Shown here piece after piece: positions 26,230 to 35,314 of a stretch of 64,000 bases of DNA. The position numbers and the translations under genes were made by a program. Positions within the stretch are counted from its first letter, which is position 1. The number at the start of each line of letters is the position of its first letter. A model generated the notes under the pieces. It saw only the letters and a program-made list of their open reading frames with translations. It was not told the origin of the DNA and did no database searches. Location of the stretch: positions 32,609,664-32,673,663 of the forward strand of contig OZ026524.1 of NCBI GenBank assembly GCA_964019695.1, written 5' to 3'. The stretch comes from Loripinus fragilis (lineage: Eukaryota; Mollusca; Bivalvia; Lucinida; Lucinidae).

Positions 26230-26233
26230 TTCA
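26230..26233 (+). other. Left target-site duplication TTCA
   Basis: Matches 26843-26846 on the other side of the 609-bp insert. The satellite is in register if one copy is removed. Confidence 0.7.
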
Positions 26234-26842
26234 CGGTTGGCAACTTTGCTTTCCTCTTTAATTGCATGCCGGTGGGTCGGACTTCAGACTCTATGATGGT
26301 TCCGACTTAAAGACTTATCTATTGATGAGATGGTAGGGGCCTGATGCTTTGGCTGTTTGTCGGGCCCACCGGGGTTTACCTGTTGGATTTCTTTTGCTCC
26401 AGTATTCAGTTTAATTTACTGTTGAGTCCTTTACCTTGCTTTATCTCCTTGTTATATCTTGATTTATATGTTTTAGGAGATGATGCATTGATAAGTTAGG
26501 GGTCTTTCATGCAAACCAAATATCTATGTGTCTTGATCCACATCTGAATTAAGGGTGAGGTTGGCGCCGTTAAACCGGTTTAAGCCCTCCAGTAAAATGT
26601 TTTACTGACCGTTCCAAGGCGGTACTTCTTTTGTGGATCTTTTATGTTTTTGTTCTGTCTTGTGTTTGCTATGTTTTGTGCGCGTCTGTTTATATGTGCT
26701 TCGTGGTCACCTGCTGGGAAAGGGCTGACCTCTTGGCTCTCGTTTGTGGTGTCTTCTGTGAGTTTGTCAATTTCCCATTGGTATCCTGGGTCAGGTGTGG
26801 TACTTGATTGTATCGATTCCTGATCTTTGCAACCTTACTTAC
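26234..26842 (+). mobile_element. 609-bp insertion, probable non-LTR retroelement or SINE-like repeat
   Basis: Non-satellite sequence interrupts a monomer and is flanked by TTCA at 26230-26233 and 26843-26846. Removing the insert plus one TTCA restores the standard GTGTTCATATACTG monomer. The right end reads ACCTTACTTAC, a short CTTA-type tail. A second copy of the last ~185 bp lies inverted at 31625-31810, ends in the same CTTA tail and is truncated at its other end, as 5'-truncated retroelements are. No tRNA A/B box pair or long ORF is convincing. GC-rich palindromic patches such as GTTAAACCGGTTTAAGCCC (26568) stand out. A 4-bp TSD is short for retroposition, so a DNA element is possible. 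The family is not one I can name. Confidence 0.75.
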
Positions 26843-26846
26843 TTCA
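26843..26846 (+). other. Right target-site duplication TTCA
   Basis: Partner of 26230-26233. The satellite resumes directly as TTCATATACTG. Confidence 0.7.
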
Positions 26847-27395
26847 TATACTGTCTGTTCGTGTAGCTAGACTGTCTATTAGTGTAGCTTCACTGTCTAA
26901 TAGTGTTCCTACACTGTCTGTTAGTGTAGCTAGATTGTCTATCAATATAGCTACACTGTCTATTAGTTTTCCTATACTGTCTGTTAGTGTAGCTAGACTG
27001 TCTACTAGTGTAGCTACATTGTCTATTAGTGTTCCTAGACTGTCTATTAGTGTAGCTAGAATGTCTATTAGAGTAGCTAGATTGTCTATCAATATAGCTA
27101 CACTGTCTATTAGGTTTCCTATACTGTAAGTTAGTGTAATTAGACTGTCTACTAGTGTAGCTACATTGTCTATTGATGTTCCAAGACTGTCCCTTAGTGT
27201 AGCTAGATTGTCTATCAATGTAGCTACACTGTCTATTAGTTTTCTTATACTGTCTGTTAGAGTAGCTACACTGTCTATTTGTTTTCATCGACGGTCTATT
27301 AGTTAGCTACACTGTCTATTAGAGTTCATAGACTGTCTGTTAGCCTAGCTAGATTGTCTATTAGTGTAGCTACACTGTCTAATAGTGTTCCTAGA

Positions 27396-28829
27396 CTATC
27401 TATTAGTGTAGCTAGACTGTCTACTAGTGTAGCTACACTGTCTTATAGTGTTCCTAGACTGTCTATTAGTGTAGCTAGATTGTCTTTTAGAGTAGCTACA
27501 CTGTCTAATAGTGTTCTTAGACTGTCTATTAGTGTAGCTACACTGTCTAATAGTGTTCCTAGACTGTCTGTTAGCGTAACTAGATTGTTTATCAATGTAG
27601 CTACACTGTCTATTTGTTTTCATAGACGGTCTATTAGAGAAGCTACACTGTCTATTAGTGTTCATAGACTGTCTGTTTGTGTAGCTAGACTGTCTATTTA
27701 TGTAGCTACACTGTCTAATAGTGTTCCTAGACTGTCTATTAGTGTAGCTAGATTGTCTATTAGTGTAGCTACACTGCCTTATAGTGATCCTATACTGTCT
27801 ATTAGTGTAGCTTGACTGTCTATTAGTGTAGCTACACTGTCTATTAGTGTTCATAGACTGTCTGTTAGTGTAGCTAGACTGTCTATTAGTGTAGCTACAC
27901 TGTCTTATAGGGTTCCTAGACTGTCTATTAGTGTAGCTAGATTGTCTATTAGTGTAGCTACACTGTCTAATAGTATTCCTAGACTGTCTACTAGTGTAGC
28001 TAGGCTGTCCATTAGAGTAGCTACACTGTCTAATAGTGTTCCTAGACTGTCTATTAGTGTAGCTAGATTGTCTATCAGTATAGCTGCACTGTCTATTAGT
28101 TTTCATAGACGGTCTGCTAGTGTAGCTAGACTGTCTACTAGTGTAGCTACATTGTCTATTGATGTTCCTAGACTGTCCGATAGTGAAGCTAGATTGTCTA
28201 TCAATGTAGCTACACTGTCTATTAGTTTTCTTATACTGTCTGTTAGAGTAGCTACACTGTCTATTAGTGTTCATATACTGTCTGTTAGCTAGACTGTCTA
28301 TCAGTGTAGCTACACTGTCTAAAAGTGTTCCTAGACAGTCTATAAGTGTAGCTAGATTTTCTATTAGTGTAGCTACACTGTCTAATAGTGTTCCTAGACT
28401 GTCTTTTAGTGTAGCTAGACTGTCTATTAGTGTAGCTACACTGTCTAATAGTGTTCCTAGACTGTCTACTAGTGTAGCTAGACTGTCTATAAGTGTAGCT
28501 ACACTGTCTAATAATGTTCCTAGTCTGTCTATTAGTGTAGCTAGATTGTGTATCAATATAGCTACACTATCTATTAGTTTTCCTATACTGTCTGTTAGTG
28601 TAGCTAGACTGTCTACTAGTGTAGCTACATTGTCTATTAGTGTTCCTAGACTGTCTATTAGTGTAGCTAGACTGTCTATTAGAGTAGCTAGATTGTCTAT
28701 CAATATAGCTACACTGTCTACTAGTTTTCCTATACTGTATTTTAGTGTAATTAGACTGTCTACTAGTGTAGCTAAATTGTCTATTGATGTTCCTAGACTG
28801 TCCGTTAGTGTAGCTAGATTGTCTATCAA
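27396..28829 (-). other. Frame-switching satellite ORF, 477 codons
   Basis: A single - ORF that begins as LATLIDS heptads and, after about 180 codons, continues as SSYTNRQ heptads. The 16-bp monomer at 28278-28293 (minus 5 bp) moves translation from one open frame to the other without a stop. It illustrates that openness follows from the monomer, not from selection on one protein. Confidence 0.3.
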
Positions 28830-30089
28830 TGTAGCTACACTGTCTATTAGTTTTCTTATACTGTCTGTTAGAGTAGCTACACTGTCTATTTGTTTTCATC
28901 GACGGCCTACTAGTTAGCTACAGTGTCTATTAGAGTTCATAGACTGTCTGTTAGTGTAGCTAGACTGTCTATTAGTGTAGCTACACTGTCTAATAGTGTT
29001 CCTAGACCGTCTATTAGTGTAGCTACACTGTCTACTAGTGTAGCAACACTGTCTTATAGTGTTCCTAGACTGTCTATTAGTGTAGCTAGACTGTCTATTA
29101 GAGTAGCTACACTGTCTTATAGTGTTCCTAGACTGTCTATTAGTGTAGCTACACTGTCTAATAGTGTTCCTAGACTGTCTATCAGAGTAGTTAGACTCTC
29201 TATTAGAGTAGCTACACTGTCTAATAGTGTTTCTAGACTGTCTATTAGTGTAGCTACACTGTCTAATAGTGTTCCTAGACTGTCTGTTAGTGTAGCTAGA
29301 CTGTCTATTTATGTAGCTACACTGTCTTATAGTGTTACTAGACTGTCTATTAGTGTAGCTAGATTGTCTATTAGTGTAGCTACACTGTCTTATAGTGTTC
29401 CTAGACTGTCTATTAGTGTAGCTAGACTGTCTATTAGTGTAGCTACACTATCTATTAGTGTTCATAGCTAGACTGTCTATTTATGTAGCTACACTGTCTT
29501 ATAGTGTTACTAGACTGTCTATTAGTGTAGCTAGATTGTCTATTAGTGTAGCTACACTGTCTTATAGTGTTCCTAGACTGTTTATCAATGTAGCTACACT
29601 GTCTATTTGTTTTCATTAACGGTCTATTAGAGAAGCTACACTGTCTATTAGTGCTCATAGACTGTCTGTTAGTGTAGCTAGACTGTCTATTTATGTAGCT
29701 ACACTGTCTTATAGTGTTACTAGACTGTCTATTAGTGTAGCTAGATTGTCTATTAGTGTAGCTACACTGTCTTATAGTGTTCCTAGACTGTCTATTAGTG
29801 TAGCTAGACTGTCTATTAGTGTAGCTACACTATCTATTAGTGTTCATAGACTGTCTGTTAGTGTAGCTAGACTGTCTATTAGTGTAGCTACACTGTCTTA
29901 TAGTGTTCCTAGACTGTCTATTAGTGTAGCTAGACTGTCTATTAGAGTAGCTAGATTGTCTATCAATATAGCTACACTGTATATTAGTTTTCCTATACTG
30001 TATGTTAGTGTAGCTAGACTGTCTACTAGTGTAGCTACTTTGTCTATTGATGTTCCTAGACTGTCCGTTAGTGTAGCTAGATTGTCTAT

Positions 30090-30092
30090 CAA
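30090..30092 (+). other. Left target-site duplication CAA of the 5.2-kb element
   Basis: CAA before the element and CAA at 35312-35314 after it. If the element starts one base later the duplication is CAAT. Both readings restore TCTATCAATGTAGC. Confidence 0.65.
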
Positions 30093-30545
30093 TAGTCCAA
30101 TCAGTAGAACTGTTATGGTTGAACTAATTGCAACAGAATTTTTTCAGCAATCATGCGACTGTTTGGGTCATCTTGAGCAACATACTAAAAGTTGCAAGTC
30201 CTATCTTGTAGGGAAGTATATATATTTTCGACTTAAAAATGACCACCTTTATGCTTAAAGTGGCCATTGAAGATTATTGTTTTGTCATTTGAACACTTCT
30301 TCTACAGTTGTTTTATGTCATTTATGCTTTGATTATAGAATTTGATTTGATTATATGAGTATTACACATGATAAAACCATATCAAACCATATCAAATGAG
30401 CCAAAATGTTAAAAATCAGGGGTTGAATCACCCCACCCACCATATTACAATTATATTAAGATTAGAAACATAATAGTTATGTTTTCTTTTCTATTACAAC
30501 ATATAAGTATTATTTTAACAGTGTTGAGGTTGTTGTGATTGGACT
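30093..30545 (+). repeat. Left inverted arm of the 5.2-kb element
   Basis: Aligns as reverse complement with 34781-35311, with indels. The arm itself starts with AGTCCAATCA (30094-30103) and ends with its perfect inverse TGATTGGACT (30536-30545). It therefore looks like a complete MITE-like unit of about 452 bp with 10-bp terminal inverted repeats. A satellite-derived ORF reads from the array into this arm and stops at 30258; that is accidental fusion. Confidence 0.8.
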
Positions 30546-31624
30546 TAATGACCTAACAACAAATCATATTGTATTACAGTTATATATGTTACTTACTTTC
30601 AAATGTATTAATATTTAATGCATTACTACCTTTAGATCATAGACTGCCAAAAGACCTCTTTGTAATCAGGTTTTTAGATTTTTTTCTAAAACCACATTAT
30701 ACTAGTCACATAATAAAGTATATTAGCTCTTTAGCAGTCAATGTGTTACCCTGCAATAGCACAATTCACTACGTTACCATAAAATAATAGGAAATCCTAT
30801 AGTGTTATTATATCAAATTATTCCCCATTCTTACATATCAATATTATCTTTTAATTGAAAGCAAATGATTAGCAATATGATTTTACTTAATTAAGACACC
30901 TGTTACTACAGTTATATACGTTATTTTCTATAAAATACAATATTTTAATGCAATAACAGCACTATATGAATTTACACGACTAATGTCTGTAAATTACTGT
31001 CATTGGAGTGCCAAGTAATGAGAGAAATGATGAATATTGTATTATTTGACATAACAAGTAACTAAGAATAATACCCAACAAAGCATTACTGATAAAAAGG
31101 AAGAAACTTGAACCTAAATCACATAAAACGCCATTTCAAATCAGAGTGTAAACAGCATTTTTAGAAACTACTTATATTTTATGATCAAATTGTGTTTCTT
31201 AAATGCTTACATGATATTTTTTTATCTCTCTGAACATTTGTGTTTCCTTCTTTTTGTATTTGGAATAATATATACAAGATATTTTTTTATCTGGATACAG
31301 CTTAAGTTAAATGAAAAATTGATATAAAACAATTGTAGTTGCCTTGTAAGCAACCAAAAAATATTAATTATAGCTTATCAGCAATCGACTATAACAACTA
31401 TATTGATAACATTCAGGGACAAACTCAAACCAAAAACTCATAAAATTAACGTTGTCATTTCAAACAAAAAACTTTTTTTTACATATCCAGTTTGGTTAAG
31501 AACGAATACAAATTATTTTAGTAACATATACAAAAAGAGTGGTTACGAAAATGGTCACACTTATCATATGCTTTGTCTGGTTCTACAATGTTGCGAAGCA
31601 TTGCAACAGGACAGATTCTGTTCT
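30546..31624. other. AT-rich interior of the element, left part, no gene recognised
   Basis: About 1.1 kb of AT-rich unique-looking sequence. The only ORFs are short: 72 codons at 30569-30787 on + and 75 codons at 31403-31630 on +. They have low-complexity hydrophobic composition and no motif I recognise. I see no RNA gene, promoter pattern or repeat longer than short A/T runs. Confidence 0.6.
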
Positions 31625-31810
31625 AAGTAAGTAAGGGTGCAAAGATCAGGAATCGATACAATCAAGTACCACACCTGACCCAGGATACCAATGGGAAAGT
31701 AACAAACTCACAGTAGACACCACAAACGAGAGCCAAGAGGTCAGCCCTTTCCCAGCAGGTGACCACAAAGCACATATAAACAGACGCGCATAATCACATA
31801 GCAAACACTA
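31625..31810 (-). mobile_element. Truncated inverted copy of the 609-bp repeat
   Basis: The reverse complement matches the 3' ~185 bp of 26234-26842, including GATCAGGAATCGATACAATC (31646), CACACCTGACCCAGG and GAGAGCCAAGAGGTCAGCCC (31730). It starts with the AAGTAAGTAAG tail and ends near AGCAAACACTAG. A few substitutions and a small indel separate the copies, roughly 90-95% identity by eye. It sits nested inside the 5.2-kb element. The truncation side fits 5' truncation during reverse transcription. Confidence 0.9.
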
Positions 31811-33084
31811 GCTTCTTTTTGGTAATTTATTTGGGCTTATTATTTAGAAAAACTCTCTTGCATTGTAAGTATTATATTGTAGCTATTGCAAAATGAATGG
31901 ACTCCAATAAATTATTGGTAGTTTTGTTTTGCATTATTTCTATCAATTAGACATAGTCTATGCGTGACATTTTGTTCATATTAAATCATTGTGATAGTTA
32001 GCATGTCAAATGAGAACATAATCATTCATACAAAAATTACATCCAATTCATCCTTTGCACGTTTCAAAGCAAACTAAATTGATTATAAATAGTAAACAAA
32101 TAATAAATCAAATGAGCAAGCATAATTGATTTTGGTTCATAACCCAGTGTTGAGCAATGAAGGAGCAGGCGATCCTATGAAAATGTGTAGTTAGACACAA
32201 CATAACTCTTGCTGCTCTTATACACAAAGTAAGTGTGTAGATCAGGACACAGGTCACATTTAAGAATGCTATCTCTGCTGCATCAGTATGGGTGATTAAA
32301 GATGCATTTGCCATGTGCCATAAGAACCCAAATCTCTTGTGCTGCTCCAAATTTTCATTCAAGCTTGTATAAATTACATAAAAAACGTTCAACATTATTT
32401 TTTTCATCTAAAGGTAACGAAATTCATACTTATACTACTGTCAAAGAACAAATCGACATGGTATTGAATATTTGATATACTATATCATACACACATAACA
32501 CAAATGACAATAGAAACACTGCTTTATCAACCTCTAAGATTTATAATAACCTTAATACAATGTAGAAGTAAAAGAAATATGATTTCTTATGTTGATGATA
32601 GAACAAAAGGAAGCATGGCGAATACGATATGTACAGGCCTGTATATATAATTTCATTAAGTTCATGTGTACTTTCTAGACATTACATGTAAGTCTATCAT
32701 TGGTGACAATGACTGTACTGCATTAAGGGCTCTCTCAATGCTAATGTTTGTTAGAACAGTTGATTTTTTGCTTGTGTATATTAATCAATACCCTCAACAT
32801 TTTGGGCGCTTTTACCTAATTTCCTATTTACGAGATGGCCAGTCTTATTAGAGCTTTTGCTGCTCACATGTAGTGCATTTGTTTACTGTCCGAAAACTGA
32901 AGAAGGAAAACATTTCTGATACATATTACAGTAAAAATATAAAATGTGTTGATTTTGATTTTTTATACTTATTCATTAAGTCAATACACTGGCCAGTTGA
33001 CAATTCATTCTAATGTTTTATATTTATATAAAGCTTTGTTATCAAGGATTCCATTGACAATATTCCTGTAATACCACATTCTGT
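31811..33084. other. AT-rich interior of the element, middle part, no gene recognised
   Basis: AT-rich. One ORF of 99 codons on - (32108-32407) has a fairly protein-like composition (LEQHKRFGFLWHMANASL near its N-terminal half) followed by hydrophobic residues. One of 61 codons lies on + (32666-32851). Neither matches a family I can name, and no neighbouring exon joins them with confidence. Confidence 0.5.
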
Positions 33085-33357
33085 TTAGTGGAAATTAGCA
33101 TCAGCTATATAAGCATTGTTTGCTAAATCTAAGTAAGATCTCATGACTGCATGTTTTTTTAAACATTTAACTATTTCATCTAATAAAAGTAAACTGTCAC
33201 TGACTATGTTTGTATCATGTGAACAACAGTAAACTGGGTACACGAAAATATTTTTTAAACAACTTATTAGTTTAAGAATTATAAGCTGTTGAATATATGA
33301 TGATCTCGAACTAAGTTTTTTTTTCTTCAGATAAATATTATAAAAATCTACATCCAC
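33085..33357 (-). pseudogene. Possible remnant of a histidine acid phosphatase-like exon
   Basis: The - strand ORF of 90 codons contains FVYPVYCCSHDTNIVSD followed by a leucine-rich stretch. Histidine-acid phosphatases have a C-terminal catalytic HD motif in a Y-S-x-HDTT-type setting preceded by a hydrophobic beta strand and followed by LLxAL. The resemblance is to that motif only. The expected N-terminal RHGxRxP motif is not visible in this window. Farther upstream on the same strand (about 34295-34340) a short segment reads KKWYPGGVQLM, which loosely recalls the W-P-x-G-x-GQLT segment of the same family. The sequence has no intact gene structure. It could be chance in AT-rich DNA; I give it low weight. 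Confidence 0.15.
33271..33312 (+). repeat. Internal 40-bp inverted repeat, arm 1
   Basis: TTTAAGAATTATAAGCTG followed by TTGAATATATGATGATC is repeated in reverse complement at 33994-34033 with only one or two differences. The loop is about 680 bp. The high identity in otherwise unique AT-rich sequence suggests two copies of a further short element or an inversion scar. Confidence 0.85.
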
Positions 33358-34780
33358 ACATATATATGCTTTTCAGGCCCAATTATAAACTGTCTTTAAC
33401 AGTTTGGACTAACATAGGTTCTTATGATGATATATTCTATAAAGTTATATATGTTACTTTGATATATTTGACAGAAAATTGGAATGTATTCTTCTACTGT
33501 TAAAAAGGAAATATCCTTTTACATGTATTTGTTATGAGTTTTAAAATCTTTAACTTTGGACAAATCAAAATTAACATTTTGTAGATAAAAACAACCCTCC
33601 AAAAATTTACTATTTCACAAATGTAAATGTGTGTAGATATATCGACTTTAGTGTTTAGATATAGTTTCTTGAGAATAACTGATAATTATTTTAGGACAAA
33701 CCGGTATCTTGTTATAAATTTAACACAAAAACTGTTTTGAAATGAAATAAAATACCATATGATCTATAAGATAAGGTATTTAGCACTATATATAGCAAGT
33801 CTCAAAGTTTGTAATGTGTGTGACATATTTCCGTACAAGCAACAAAATGCTACTTTACACCAGAAACGATGTTATGTATAGCTTTTCAATCGTATTTATC
33901 CATCAAGTGTTCAAATACGGGTTTTAAAAGTTAATGATAGCATACCATGATAACTGTAAAAGTGAAAAAGTTCTTACTACATTCAACATTTAATTCGGGA
34001 TCATCATATATTCAACAGCTTATAATTCTTAAAGTTTTTATGATATAAACAAAATGCTTGCAGCATTGAAATAGTCAGTTAACTGTCGTTTAGGAATGCT
34101 GTATCTAAAACCAAAATACTCCTTATAAAGCTTATCAAATGAAACTATTGAACACATTTTAATGATTTCATAAGGTGTAGCTGGAAATGTAACGTAAATG
34201 GCATAAATAACATAAAGGTGTGTTTCTAGAAGCAAACACTTTATTTTGATGCTTGTTTAGGCCTCAAAGTAAGCTGTCAATAGTAACGAACGACTGTATG
34301 CATCAGCTGGACACCACCTGGATACCATTTCTTATTCAAATGTCGCAATTTTGTTTTAAAAGTAAAAAAAAAATTGGGTAGGTATATAAAACGTATTCTC
34401 CTGAAAAACTGCGACAACAATTTGACCTCACAACGTGTATGGAAATGTTGTAGAAGGCTAATCTTAACTAATAAAGTCAAACCTTTTCTGGCAGGAAAAT
34501 TATGCCACTCGAATTTTCAAATATTTAGCTCCTTGACTAGTAGTGAATCTAATTGATAATCTGACTTTAAATGTTTTGACAGCAATATAGGGGATGTGAG
34601 CTTTAATTTTAATAAGGATACATACTTTCACAAAGAATATTATCTCCCTGTCACTGATTTTCAGTTACTGATGCCAGTTCAGGGTGTTCACTAAGTACTG
34701 GTAAACGACGTGTGGAACTGATCAATGATAACTGACCAGCATTGTATGATTGAGAAAAAAAAAACTGTTGAAAGCGACAT
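33358..34780. other. AT-rich interior of the element, right part
   Basis: AT-rich sequence with short ORFs only: 65 codons at 34038-34235 on - (SFDKLYKEYFGFRYSIPKRQ), 67 at 34277-34480 on - and 60 at 34374-34556 on +. Apart from one 40-bp inverted repeat and the possible gene remnant described separately, I recognise nothing in it. Confidence 0.5.
33994..34033 (-). repeat. Internal 40-bp inverted repeat, arm 2
   Basis: Partner of 33271-33312: reads GATCATCATATATTCAACAG then CTTATAATTCTTAAA on +. Confidence 0.85.
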
Positions 34781-35311
34781 CGTCCAATCACAACAATAAC
34801 AACAACATCTACTACAACAACAACTGGTATATTTATTGTGAGAGTCACTAAGGGTTATCAGTTTGTTATGAATGTTAGAATAATACTAATAAATTGCAAT
34901 AGAAATGTAAACAGAACTATTGTGTTTCTTATCTTAATATATTGGTGGGTGGGGTAATTCAACCTCTGATTTTCAACATTTTGGCTCATTTTATATGATT
35001 TCATATGTGTTAAATAACATATTTATTATGTGTATTACTCATATAATCAAATCAAATTCTTTCATCAAAGCATAAAGGACTTAAAACAACTGCAGAAGAA
35101 GTGACCCATTGAATAAAATGATCATCAATGGCCACTTTAAGCATAAAGGCGATCATTTTAAGTCGAAAATATGAACACTTCCCCACAAGATAGGACTTGC
35201 AACTTTTAGTATGTGATCACAGGCATATTAATATAGCAAATAAAACCAATGGCATTTCTGTTGCAATTAGTTCAAGGTAAGCCTATTTTTGAAGCCCCAC
35301 TGACTAGTCTA
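34781..35311 (-). repeat. Right inverted arm of the 5.2-kb element
   Basis: Inverted partner of 30093-30545. The inner end carries CGTCCAATCAC (34781) and the outer end ACTGACTAGTCTA. This arm is about 80 bp longer, partly from a CAA-rich tract at 34786-34826 and an extra segment near 35020. Confidence 0.8.
34786..34827 (+). repeat. CAA-rich trinucleotide tract
   Basis: Interrupted (CAA)n run (AATCACAACAATAACAACAA then CATCTACTACAACAACAACT) near the inner end of the right arm. The left arm has a much shorter equivalent (GTTGAGGTTGTTGTG on +), so the tract expanded in one arm. Confidence 0.7.
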
Positions 35312-35314
35312 CAA
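35312..35314 (+). other. Right target-site duplication CAA of the 5.2-kb element
   Basis: Partner of 30090-30092. Confidence 0.65.

Larger units (their letters stand above)
1..26233. repeat. 21-bp satellite array, block A
   Basis: Uninterrupted head-to-tail copies of a 21-bp monomer: CTGTCTATTAGTGTAGCTA followed by GA or CA. Frequent variants are CTGTCTAATAGTGTTCCTA+GA, CTGTCTACTAGTGTAGCTA+CA, CTGTCTATCAATATAGCTA+CA and CTGTCTATTAGTTTTCCTA+TA. All copies have the same orientation. The consensus is about 38% GC and T/G-rich on the + strand. Monomers are ordered, not random: the series GA-type, CA-type, then AATAGTGTTCC-type gives a recurrent 63-bp trimer. Occasional 20- and 16-bp monomers shift the reading phase. 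The array runs off the left edge of the window. It ends at the TTCA flanking the 609-bp insertion. Whether it is centromeric, subtelomeric or interstitial cannot be told from this sequence. Confidence 0.97.
26843..30092. repeat. 21-bp satellite array, block B
   Basis: The same 21-bp family and orientation as block A. It resumes in register after the 609-bp insertion, the pre-insertion monomer being GTGTTCATATACTG. It stops at CTATCAA where the 5.2-kb AT-rich element begins. It holds two module-boundary monomer pairs (near 27280 and 28892) and a 16-bp monomer at 28278-28293. The last 600 bp (29460-29900) contain several near-identical repeats of one short module, suggesting local recent expansion. 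Confidence 0.97.
30093..35311. mobile_element. 5.2-kb AT-rich element with long inverted arms
   Basis: A 5219-bp AT-rich segment replaces the satellite between CTATCAA and CAATGTAGC. Its ends are inverted repeats of about 450-530 bp, roughly 80% identical by eye. Landmarks are TTGAACTAATTGCAACAGAA (30120) against TTCTGTTGCAATTAGTTCAA (35255), and CCCCACCCACC (30431) against GGTGGGTGGGG (34945). Joining the flanks with one CAA (or CAAT) restores a perfect monomer, so this is an insertion with a 3-4 bp target duplication. No transposase-like ORF is visible; all ORFs are under about 100 codons. It is therefore a non-autonomous or decayed foldback-type DNA element, or two inverted MITE-like units enclosing captured DNA. 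The superfamily cannot be assigned from these termini. Confidence 0.85.

Noticed and set aside
1..26233. CRISPR array
   Set aside because: There are no unique spacers; the repeats are contiguous 21-bp monomers with gradual variation, and the elements inserted in the array are eukaryotic.
26779..26846. Terminal inverted repeats of the 609-bp insert (GGTTGGCAAC against GGTTGCAAAG)
   Set aside because: Only a few bases match, and the truncated second copy with a shared tail fits retroposition better.
29746..30258. ORF with a unique C-terminal domain after the heptads
   Set aside because: The unique part is the left arm of the 5.2-kb element; the fusion is a by-product of the insertion.
32108..32407. 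Membrane-protein gene of 99 codons on the - strand
   Set aside because: No family resemblance, no flanking exons or regulatory signals; hydrophobic runs are expected in AT-rich DNA.
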